DNA of 46,003 nt from assembly GCA_002469895.1 (NCBI GenBank), contig DKOA01000019.1:4616-50618 (forward strand), written 5' to 3'. Shown piece after piece: positions 33,455-41,409 of the stretch. Each line of letters starts with the position of its first letter. The first letter of the stretch is position 1. Source of the stretch: Opitutia bacterium UBA7374. GTDB lineage: Bacteria; Verrucomicrobiota; Verrucomicrobiia; Opitutales; Coraliomargaritaceae. The notes under the pieces are model-generated. The model saw only the letters and a program-made list of their open reading frames with translations, did no database searches and had not been told where the DNA came from. Both the position numbers and the translations under genes were made by a program.

Positions 33455-35584
33455 ATGAATCATTCACGATCGTTCCATGCGCATCATTCCCCGATGGGCG
33501 CTCACAGTTCATTTACTTTAGGTATGTTTGGGGCGCCCGGTGGCATGGCTTTGGAACGTGGAGCCCCGGCCAATGAAGGTGCCTTTGTGGGCTATCAAAC
33601 AGCTTCCGGTAAAATCTATTCGATGCCTTTTTCCGAGGGCATGAGCAATGATGCAGAGCGTTACAGTCAAGACGATAGCAACTTGGATTCCGCTTTATTT
33701 GTCTTTGGAGAAGAGGCTATCGAGCGGAAGTATAATTGGGCGACCGACCGATTTTCTGCACCTGGCTTGGCTTTTGAAGTAATCACACCTTTTTTCTCAA
33801 TCCCGGATCCGGCTACGGCGGATGAGGCATCGCTAAAATTTGCCAGTTGCCCCGCTTCCTTCGTCCGGATGGTCGTTGAAAACAAGAGCGAAGAGGCATG
33901 GGAAGGTTTTTTCGCAATCCATTGTGATCAATACTGGTCGCCCTTGTCTGATCGGGGGCTGGGGCTGAAAGGGTTTGCCAGTCGTGAGCGCATGGGCTTT
34001 GCCACGGATGCGGCGGTCGAAGAATTTTGTGATTTCGGGGTGGAGCAAGCGTTTGCCCGCACCCATACGTCTCCTAATTTTATGTTAGGCCCGGTCGCCG
34101 GCTGTCGTTTTAGTGTGCCGGCGGGTGAGTCACGTGAAGTGATCTTTGCTTTGGGCTATTACATCGGTGGTCAGGCAACCTTTAACTATCCTTCAAAGTA
34201 TTGGTACACGCGTCATTTTGATAATATTGATGCGGTATTCACTTATGCCCTAGAGCAGCGTGATCGTTACTTGGAAGAAGCCCTGGAAAGGGATCAGGAG
34301 TTACTCGCTACGGGCTTGAGTGAAGATCAGCAATTTCTTCTTTCACATGCAACGCGCAGCTACTATGGGTCGACTGAGTGGTTAGTTGATGAGAAGGGTA
34401 AGCCGCTATGGGTGGTCAATGAAGGGGAGTATCTGATGATGAATACCTTGGATTTGACGGTCGACATGATGTTTTTTGAGCTACGTTGGAATGCCTGGAC
34501 GGTACGCAATGTATTGGAGCAGTTTGTCGATCGGTACTCGTATGAAGATGCGCTATTTGACCCGACGGAACCGGATGTCATGCATCCCGGGGGCATCTCT
34601 TTTGCTCACGATATGGGAGTGGCCAATCACTTCAGCCCGGAGGGGTATTCCAGTTATGAGTGCAGTGGATTGGACCGGGCATGCTTTTCCTATATGACCT
34701 GCGAGCAACTCACAAACTGGGTACTGTGCGCCGGCGTGTATGCGGCTAAAAGTAAGGATGTCGCATTTTTGGAAGCGCAAAAAGGAACTTTTGAGCGTTG
34801 CCTGCAGAGCCTGCTTCACCGAGATCATCCGAACCCAGCCTTGCGCAATGGGCTAATGAGTTTTGAAAGTAGCCGGACAGATGGTGGCGGGGAGATCACT
34901 ACCTATGACTCTCTGGATCATTCGCTTGGGCAGGCACGGGCAAATGCTTATTTGGGAGGCAAGTGCTGGGCGGCCTATCTGGCGTTGAGCTGGATTTTTG
35001 AGCATCTGCAGGATCTTGGCCGTTCTGCCGAATGCAAGGCAGCTGCGTTGCGCTGTAGTCAGACATTGGCTGACGCCTACAGTGAAGCAGATGGTTTTAT
35101 GCCGGCCGTGCTAGATGGGGAAAACCGCAGTGCAATTATTCCGGCGGGGGAAGCACTGATCTATCCCTGGGCGATGGGTCTGAATGAAGCGGTCGAAGAA
35201 TCCGGACCTTATGGGCGGTATATTGGTAATTTGAAAAAGCACCTTGCCTATGTTTTGAACGAGCGGGTGTGCCTTTATCCAGATGGTGGATGGAAGTTGT
35301 CCAGCAGTGTCGATAACTCGTGGATGAGTAAGATATGCCTCAATCAGTTTGTCGTGCGTGAAATATTGGGCCTGACCTATGGCGGTGAAGAGCAAGCGGA
35401 TGCAGCTCACGTTGAATGGGAAGTGGAGGGTTCGAAATTTCATGCATGCTCGGATCAGTTTTCTGCAGCAAAGCCGATCGGCAGCCTATACTATCCGCGC
35501 ATTGTAACCAGTATTCTCTGGATGGATGAGCACTCAACGAATTGTTCAGCGGATCAACAACAAGAAGAGACCGTCAAAATCTAA
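33455..35584 (+). CDS. GH52 family beta-xylosidase
   Basis: A 709-residue glycoside hydrolase of family 52, which removes xylose from short xylo-oligosaccharides with retention. It matches my memory of the Geobacillus enzyme throughout: FHAHHSPMGAHSSFTLG at the N-terminus, WVVNEGEYLMMNTLDLTVD around residues 319-337 (catalytic nucleophile glutamate at about 323), SFAHDMGVANHFS, TTYDSLDHSLGQARANAYL around 485 (acid/base aspartate) and LYPDGGWKLSSSVDNSWMSKI. No signal peptide is present, so it acts in the cytoplasm on imported oligosaccharides. The next gene, a symporter, starts one base inside its stop codon. The ATG at 33455 is preferred over the GTG at 33422 by alignment. Confidence 0.92.
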   Translation: MNHSRSFHAHHSPMGAHSSFTLGMFGAPGGMALERGAPANEGAFVGYQTASGKIYSMPFSEGMSNDAERYSQDDSNLDSALFVFGEEAIERKYNWATDRFSAPGLAFEVITPFFSIPDPATADEASLKFASCPASFVRMVVENKSEEAWEGFFAIHCDQYWSPLSDRGLGLKGFASRERMGFATDAAVEEFCDFGVEQAFARTHTSPNFMLGPVAGCRFSVPAGESREVIFALGYYIGGQATFNYPSKYWYTRHFDNIDAVFTYALEQRDRYLEEALERDQELLATGLSEDQQFLLSHATRSYYGSTEWLVDEKGKPLWVVNEGEYLMMNTLDLTVDMMFFELRWNAWTVRNVLEQFVDRYSYEDALFDPTEPDVMHPGGISFAHDMGVANHFSPEGYSSYECSGLDRACFSYMTCEQLTNWVLCAGVYAAKSKDVAFLEAQKGTFERCLQSLLHRDHPNPALRNGLMSFESSRTDGGGEITTYDSLDHSLGQARANAYLGGKCWAAYLALSWIFEHLQDLGRSAECKAAALRCSQTLADAYSEADGFMPAVLDGENRSAIIPAGEALIYPWAMGLNEAVEESGPYGRYIGNLKKHLAYVLNERVCLYPDGGWKLSSSVDNSWMSKICLNQFVVREILGLTYGGEEQADAAHVEWEVEGSKFHACSDQFSAAKPIGSLYYPRIVTSILWMDEHSTNCSADQQQEETVKI

Positions 35585-37068
35585 TGGCACATTTTAAGCA
35601 AAAACTCGGATTTGGGGAGAAGGTCGCTTATAGCTTGAGTGATGCCAGCGCGAATTTCGTCTTCCAGGTATTAATGTTTTTCTCGTTCACATTTTATGTG
35701 GATGTATTCGGAATGACCGCCGCGGCAGCCGGTAGCATGTTCCTGATTGGTCGTTTGTTTGATGCGATAACGGACCCGGCGATGGGGATACTGGCGGATC
35801 GCACGCAAACTCGTTGGGGCAAGTTTCGTCCATGGCTGGTTTGGTCGGCGGGGCCGTTTGCATTTCTTTTTTGGCTTGCTTTTACAACCCCGGACTGGGC
35901 CGCAGAATCGAAGACGATCTATGCATTTGTAACCTACTTCCTGCTCATGGCGGTCTACACTGTGAACAATGTACCGTACTGTGCCTTGAATGGAGTGATG
36001 ACTGGCGATGTAAATGAGCGAACATCTCTTTCGACGTATCGCTTCGTCGCTGCAATGGGAGCCGGGTTGGTTGTTCAGGGCATGACCTGGCCACTCGTGG
36101 CAAAGCTGGGAGGTGGCGATGATGCCCGGGGATGGTCATTGACAATAGCATTATTTGCGGCGGTTTCTTTTATCTTTTTCTTTATTACCTTTTTCTCGGT
36201 TAAAGAACGAGTCGCACCTGATCCAAACCAAAATTCATCCGTGCGGGAGGACATGGTTGATTGCTTTACGAATAAGCCTTGGGTGTTGCTCTTCTTTACG
36301 ACTCTGATTATTTTCATCGTATTATCGATGCGGGGCGGAGCGATGACACTGTTCACGCAGTATTATGTGGATCAAGATTCGCTGCATGCATTTATCGCTA
36401 ATTTCGGGGTAGTTATACCGGAGGGTGGCGAGATGTCCCTTTGGCAGAAGTGGCTGAATATCTTCGGCTTTATTATCAATGAGGATCGATCGAATGTTCA
36501 CAATGTAGGGTTCGGTCTTTTTGGAATGATCTGTAATGGTGTGACCATCATTGGTGTGATTTTGTCCAAGCCACTATCGTCATTTGTTGGTAAGCGGGCG
36601 GTTTTTGCCGGATCGATGCTGGCTACTTCGCTATCTACCGCTTGGTTGTTTTTTCTGCCGGCAGATAATGTCCAAATGCAATTCATTCAGGGGTTGATTT
36701 GGTCTGCCTGCTATGGCCCCTCGATACCCTTGCTTTGGTCAATGATTGGGGATGCAGCGGACTTTTCCGAATGGAAAACAGGCCGCCGGGCGACGGGCTT
36801 TGCTTACGCGGGCGTTGTATTTGCGCTGAAAGCAGGCTTAGGTTTTGGAGGCTTTATCGGTGCTTGGGTGCTGGGTATGTACGGCTTTGAGAGCGGTGTG
36901 GAAGTCTCTTCCGAAGCACTGCTTGGAATTCGAGTGACTGCTGGTTTGATTCCTGCCGCATTGTTTGTTGTTGCGGGCGTGATCATGGCTTTCTACCCGA
37001 TCCAAAAGGATTTAAATCTGAATATTTCAGATGAATTGGCGAAGCGTAGAGTCGCGCGTGAAGCGTAG
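35584..37068 (+). CDS. GPH-family glycoside-pentoside-hexuronide:cation symporter
   Basis: A 494-residue inner-membrane transporter with about 12 helices. LGFGEKVAYSLSDASANFVFQ at the N-terminus and the motif RLFDAITDPAMGILADRTQTRWGKFRPWL identify the GPH (MelB/XynP-like) family. It starts at the last base of the GH52 stop codon (TAATG), so it is translationally coupled. By context it imports xylobiose or related oligosaccharides for the xylosidase. A hydrophilic insert around residues 275-310 (between helices) is longer than in MelB. Confidence 0.9.
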   Translation: MAHFKQKLGFGEKVAYSLSDASANFVFQVLMFFSFTFYVDVFGMTAAAAGSMFLIGRLFDAITDPAMGILADRTQTRWGKFRPWLVWSAGPFAFLFWLAFTTPDWAAESKTIYAFVTYFLLMAVYTVNNVPYCALNGVMTGDVNERTSLSTYRFVAAMGAGLVVQGMTWPLVAKLGGGDDARGWSLTIALFAAVSFIFFFITFFSVKERVAPDPNQNSSVREDMVDCFTNKPWVLLFFTTLIIFIVLSMRGGAMTLFTQYYVDQDSLHAFIANFGVVIPEGGEMSLWQKWLNIFGFIINEDRSNVHNVGFGLFGMICNGVTIIGVILSKPLSSFVGKRAVFAGSMLATSLSTAWLFFLPADNVQMQFIQGLIWSACYGPSIPLLWSMIGDAADFSEWKTGRRATGFAYAGVVFALKAGLGFGGFIGAWVLGMYGFESGVEVSSEALLGIRVTAGLIPAALFVVAGVIMAFYPIQKDLNLNISDELAKRRVAREA

Positions 37069-37407
37069 GATTTTTTTGCTGTTTGCCGGGTCGTGTGAGC
37101 AGTCGCAGCGGGCATGAATGGATTGGCATTAGTATGGTTCATTCATTGTCTATGCGTCGTGCGGGGTGAGCGGAGAGGGTGTACAGGGTCCTGATTTGCA
37201 AGCCTAAGTGAGGTGTGCAATCTGTGGATTATTCCGTACGTGGCTCTTTCGTTTCAGTATGCGCTATCGGACTGTCAGTTATTGCAATATACGAAATTTT
37301 GAGTATTTGTTATTATACAACATATCTACCCTAATGTAATCAGCAATCGCTTAGCTTTAGTTGATGAATTCACCTCTGCCGTGGAGAGAACCTTCATAGA
37401 AATCTTT
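37069..37407. promoter_or_regulatory. Intergenic region between the symporter and sulfatase genes
   Basis: These 339 bases hold no gene I can support. A weak inverted repeat (ATGAATG 37114-37120 with CATTCAT 37140-37146) follows the symporter and lacks a T-run. From about 37280 to 37335 the sequence becomes A/T-rich, with TTGAGT at 37299-37304 and TATACA at 37313-37318, but the spacing does not make a standard promoter. This is the likely control region of the sulfatase gene. Confidence 0.3.
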
Positions 37408-39981
37408 ATGTTTCGCCCACCCTTCGCCTGTTGCCTTTTCGGATTTTTGCTATGTTCGGTTGTACTCTCTGCAGGCTCCCCGGTGGGTGCATATTGGGCA
37501 TTTCAAACAAATGGGGATCCGGGCGATGTCTATTCGGAGGCGGTCAGTGCCAATACATGGCCCAATGGCACACCTGTTTTCAGCTACAGTGGCAGCAAAA
37601 CAGGCGTCTTTAATAATTTTGGGAATAGTTTCACGGCACACAATAATAGCGTTTGGGTGCCGGGTAAGTGTTTCGTCTGGAATACGAGTTCATCCCCAAC
37701 AACGGGAAACAGCTTCGAGGTCACTCTGGACGCTACCCGGGTCGAGGACTTTATGGTGCGACTAAAATACCGACTGAATGGCGTACAAAGTGCAGACGGT
37801 ATAGTTACCGCTTTTTCCTCGTTTGAGTACCGTATTGGGTCAGGGGCATTTACAGCTATATCCGGCGTGGACTTAAGTCTCTCCAGTGGCAGTTCTTTCG
37901 ATAATATTTGGAGTGCAGACTTATCCGGGCTTACCGCCATTGAAAATGCCGGGACGGTGACTCTTCGTTGGAGTTTTCCGGATTTGATTCAAGTTTCAGG
38001 AAAACAGATTCGTCTCGATGATCTAGAGATCACCGGACAATATAGTAATCGAGTTCGTTATCTCAGTGAGCAAAACTATAATGTGCTCTTTATTTCTATT
38101 GATGACCTCAAGCCCATGCTCGGTTTGTATGGCGATCCGGTCATTCAGACACCGAATTTGGATCGTTTGGCTGAACGGGGAATTGCTTTTAGTAACGCTC
38201 ACTGTCAACAGGCAATCTGTAATGCTTCACGGGTTTCTGTCATGACCGGCTTGCGAGTGGACGCAACCAAGACCTGGAAATTGGAAACTCTTTTTCGGGA
38301 TACGGTGCCGGATGTCGTCACATTGCCTCAGCATTTTGCGGCGAACGGGTATACCACATATGGTATCGGCAAAATCTACCATGGGCCGAATGCGACTAGC
38401 CAGGATGTTGTCAATTCTTGGCCGGATGGTTGGATCAATAACACATCACCTAAGAAATATTATGGAGTTGCTGCTAGGGCGGAGGATGCCGGTGATAATG
38501 AAGCATCGTCTACAGATGCCGGCGTAACCGACCGTGAGGGCAACCCGGTTACCGATCAGCACTACACCGATGGCCTGAATTCGGATCATGCGATTACCAA
38601 GCTAGCTGAATTTGGCAGCGAATATCGAAACAATGGCACTCCCTTTTTTCTCGCACTGGGCTTCTTCAAACCACACCTGCCGTTTAATTGTCCGATCGAA
38701 TACTGGAATTTATATAACCAATATATTGCCAATGATCTCGACTTGAGCGGATATACCGGAACGAAAGTGGCTCCGGAAGGATCACTGCTTTTTACCGCTC
38801 CGTATGCCGGAGAGCCATCGTCCTATTCAGACACTCCGAATCCGCCAACTTCACTAGACGCGAGTCGTTTGATTCATGGCTACATGGCATGCATCAGTTA
38901 TATTGATAAATTGTTTGGCGAAGTGCTTGATGCCCTGGACGCGGAGGGCTTGGCAGATAGCACGATTATCGTCGTTTGGGGTGACCATGGCTGGCATCTT
39001 GCCGACCACGACGGTTGGTGGGCCAAACATACGAACTACGAACAGGCGACCCGCAGTCCATTAATCATAAGCGTCCCCGGGATGGATGATTTGGAGACTT
39101 CCGGAGTGGTCAGTCATACACCGATGGAATTGGTCGACATTTATCCAACGCTGGTGGATCTCTGTGGTTTGCCGGAGCCGAGTCAGCCGACAGGGCTGGA
39201 GTTTCAAGGCACTAGCTTTTTGCACCTTCTGGAAGATGTAAGTCAGCCGTGGAAGAAAGCGGCCTTCAGTCAATACCGTCGAAATATAAGTGGTAGCGGC
39301 ATCATCAACCGGGGAAGCGGCATGGGCTATACTTTGCGTACGGAGCGGTATCGCTATACGGAGTGGTGGCGGACCGATGGCACCGAGCTCGCGGATGGTA
39401 TTGTACTTGATTACGACGAAAAATTATACACGAGCCCGGAGTTTGTGGAGTTGTATGATTACACCGCGGATCCGGGTGAAACTAAAAATTTAGCGGAAGA
39501 TCCGAATTACAGCGGAATACGTTCTGAACTAGCTGCCATGATGGATGGGGGCAATGGGTGGGCCCTGGAAACGGTGGCACCGCCTATTAGTTACCCTTCT
39601 ACCTTGAATACGTGGTCTACCCGTTACAAGACAGCGGAGTACGATATGACTGATTTTGAGGTGGCTGCGGATCCGGATAAGGACGGGGCCAGCAATTTAA
39701 TGGAGTATGCTATGGGCACGCATCCATTGCTGCCGACGGCAGATTTATTGATATCTCGTGTAGAGGAGGGTAACTTGATTTTACAATACGATCAGGCCTT
39801 TGGGCGTACAGATGTGAGCCTCTCGCTCCTTCAGGCAACGGCCCCGGGGGCATTTCAGTCAGCGAACCAATTGTCGGCTACTTCTGTGGGGACACTTTCG
39901 AATCGAGATCGTATGCAGTTCAGCTTTCCGATCGAGAACGTGCCCAAGAGTTTCTTCCGTTTGCAGGCAACAACACCCTGA
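37408..39981 (+). CDS. Secreted modular sulfatase, iduronate-2-sulfatase-like (S1_7-type)
   Basis: An 857-residue secreted enzyme. Residues 1-22 are a signal peptide. Residues 25-215 form a beta-sandwich-like domain with no sulfatase motif. The catalytic domain follows: NVLFISIDDLKPMLGLYGD (Ca2+-binding aspartates), the formylglycine-target motif C271-N-A-S-R, GIGKIYHGPN, LALGFFKPHLPF and VVWGDHGWHLADHDGWW. The C-terminus carries a D-x-D-G-x-x-N-L-x-E-Y-A segment (DPDKDGASNLMEYAMGT) and a beta domain typical of secreted verrucomicrobial proteins. The second residue after the target cysteine is Ala, not the common Pro. The frame opens at a GTG at 37381, but the ATG at 37408 gives a better signal peptide. 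A sulfated polysaccharide is the likely substrate. Confidence 0.88.
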   Translation: MFRPPFACCLFGFLLCSVVLSAGSPVGAYWAFQTNGDPGDVYSEAVSANTWPNGTPVFSYSGSKTGVFNNFGNSFTAHNNSVWVPGKCFVWNTSSSPTTGNSFEVTLDATRVEDFMVRLKYRLNGVQSADGIVTAFSSFEYRIGSGAFTAISGVDLSLSSGSSFDNIWSADLSGLTAIENAGTVTLRWSFPDLIQVSGKQIRLDDLEITGQYSNRVRYLSEQNYNVLFISIDDLKPMLGLYGDPVIQTPNLDRLAERGIAFSNAHCQQAICNASRVSVMTGLRVDATKTWKLETLFRDTVPDVVTLPQHFAANGYTTYGIGKIYHGPNATSQDVVNSWPDGWINNTSPKKYYGVAARAEDAGDNEASSTDAGVTDREGNPVTDQHYTDGLNSDHAITKLAEFGSEYRNNGTPFFLALGFFKPHLPFNCPIEYWNLYNQYIANDLDLSGYTGTKVAPEGSLLFTAPYAGEPSSYSDTPNPPTSLDASRLIHGYMACISYIDKLFGEVLDALDAEGLADSTIIVVWGDHGWHLADHDGWWAKHTNYEQATRSPLIISVPGMDDLETSGVVSHTPMELVDIYPTLVDLCGLPEPSQPTGLEFQGTSFLHLLEDVSQPWKKAAFSQYRRNISGSGIINRGSGMGYTLRTERYRYTEWWRTDGTELADGIVLDYDEKLYTSPEFVELYDYTADPGETKNLAEDPNYSGIRSELAAMMDGGNGWALETVAPPISYPSTLNTWSTRYKTAEYDMTDFEVAADPDKDGASNLMEYAMGTHPLLPTADLLISRVEEGNLILQYDQAFGRTDVSLSLLQATAPGAFQSANQLSATSVGTLSNRDRMQFSFPIENVPKSFFRLQATTP

Positions 39982-40041
39982 TCGCCAGAGGACAGCGGTT
40001 CGTGACAGAATGAAATTGAGCCAGCCGGTTATTACCGCCAA

Positions 40042-41196
40042 TCACGATTTGTTCGAGATTTTGTTTACCTTGCGGTAACGACCGGGCGTCGTTCCAAAAG
40101 TAACCCGAAAACTGTTAATCAATGAATTAACGGTGCAATATCCGCAGTTGCGCGCAATCTCTTCCAAGGTGGCTTCGGTACTTTTCAGTAGATGGCTGAC
40201 CGCATGTGTGCGTTGGTGGCGTATTTCCTGACCGGGAGACTTTGAATAACAATTGGCAAAAGCTTTTTGTAGGCCCTGTTGAGTGACTCCCATAGCAGTC
40301 GCCACATCCGATGCCTGTATGCCGTAATAAAAGTTGTTTTTGATCCAGTGTAGCGCATTCGCCACAAGTGGATTTTCCACCGCATAACAATCCGTGCTCC
40401 GCCGTGCGATTACCCCTAACGGCGGATGGCGAATGATTGTCCGCGAGTTGCTCGATTTTTTTTCTTTGAGTAGCTCAAGTAGGGTTCTGGCTGCGGCTGC
40501 TCCAAGGCCTTCTTGGTCGCTGTCCACACTGCTGAGTTCGACGGTGAGTCCTTGGTTAACAAGGTCGTCATTATCGACGCCCAGTACGGCGACGTTTTCC
40601 GGGACGCGCAGATTATTTTGCAGGCATACCGAGATCATTTCTGCCGCGGCCGTATCCTGGTAAGCAAAGAATCCGACAGAGAGCTCTTCGAGTTTTCGAT
40701 CCTGCGAAGAGGCCAGTTGCTTCAATTCATCGATTACCCGGCTTTCCGTTCTTCCAGCAGAATGAAAGGTAGTGACCGTCCCGCCGTCTTTTTCCATGAA
40801 GTGCTTAAAGGCGTCCAGTCGTTCTTCGTACATTTTTACATTGTCCGGATCCAAGACAAATACCTGCTTGTAGCCGTATTCGCGAAAGTGTTCGGCAGCT
40901 AATTGGGCGATTGCCCGATTATCGGTCACCACTCTGGGAATCGGCAGCTTATGGTTACCGAGCCCCATATCGACTAGCGGGATCTGATTCTTTCTAAAAT
41001 ACTCCAGAGTTTCAGTTCCCTGCAGGAGAGCAATACAACCGTCAATTTCTCGGTTACTGAGGATGTGATCGCTATGCAGGATATCCTTCGGACAGTTGAG
41101 CTGCCAGCCATTTTTGCGAGCAATTTGAGCGACTCCACGGTGGATACGATAATCGTACCATTCCAAAAGCAGCAGGATATGTTTCCTCTTAAGCAT
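40042..41196 (-). CDS. XylR-like regulator (periplasmic-binding-protein fold plus AraC domain)
   Basis: A 384-residue transcription regulator. The N-terminal 270 residues follow the XylR/LacI-type sugar-sensing fold (HILLLLEWYDYRIHRGVAQIARKNGW, then REIDGCIAL, then VAVLGVDNDDLV). Residues 280-384 are an AraC-type double helix-turn-helix ending in EATLEEIARNCGYCTVNSLINSFRVTFGTTPGRYRKV. E. coli XylR (392 residues) has the same design and activates xylose genes on binding xylose. The nearby GH52 xylosidase and GPH symporter are likely targets. An upstream extension to 41265 begins with TTG and adds unrelated residues, so I start at 41196. No clear ribosome binding site is visible. Confidence 0.88.
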   Translation of the reverse strand: MLKRKHILLLLEWYDYRIHRGVAQIARKNGWQLNCPKDILHSDHILSNREIDGCIALLQGTETLEYFRKNQIPLVDMGLGNHKLPIPRVVTDNRAIAQLAAEHFREYGYKQVFVLDPDNVKMYEERLDAFKHFMEKDGGTVTTFHSAGRTESRVIDELKQLASSQDRKLEELSVGFFAYQDTAAAEMISVCLQNNLRVPENVAVLGVDNDDLVNQGLTVELSSVDSDQEGLGAAAARTLLELLKEKKSSNSRTIIRHPPLGVIARRSTDCYAVENPLVANALHWIKNNFYYGIQASDVATAMGVTQQGLQKAFANCYSKSPGQEIRHQRTHAVSHLLKSTEATLEEIARNCGYCTVNSLINSFRVTFGTTPGRYRKVNKISNKS

Positions 41197-41320
41197 GTAG
41201 AAGATGACTTTTTTTTGACATAATGGATATTCCGGGGGACCAGTGAAGTCAACGCGCGGATTCAATTCTTATTATTTTTAAATCAATTTTAACGATTTTG
41301 AACCCGCAAGATTGTGCGTA

Positions 41321-41370
41321 CACTAACACACTTTACTTTTATGCACACACTAGAACACTTTACATTTATG
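41321..41370. promoter_or_regulatory. Tandem 23-base direct repeats upstream of the Verru_Chthon-like gene
   Basis: Positions 41321-41343 and 41348-41370 are direct repeats matching at 20 of 23 bases, with a 27-base period. Each holds the core CACTTTAC and ends TTTATG. TTTACA in copy 2 (41359-41364) could serve as a -35 box, with TAGTAC at 41383-41388 as a poor -10. XylR/AraC proteins bind such direct repeats next to or over the -35 box, and the XylR-like gene is divergent just 125 bases away. Binding is inferred. Confidence 0.5.
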
Positions 41371-41409
41371 TAGTTTTCCGCATAGTACTACGTACAGCTA
41401 ACCTTCAAA

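Noticed and set aside
33269..37333. Shared TCTACCCTA upstream of the GH52 gene (33269-33277) and the sulfatase gene (37325-37333)
   Set aside because: A nine-base match between two A/T-rich regions of about 400 bases is expected by chance about half the time, and the flanks do not match.
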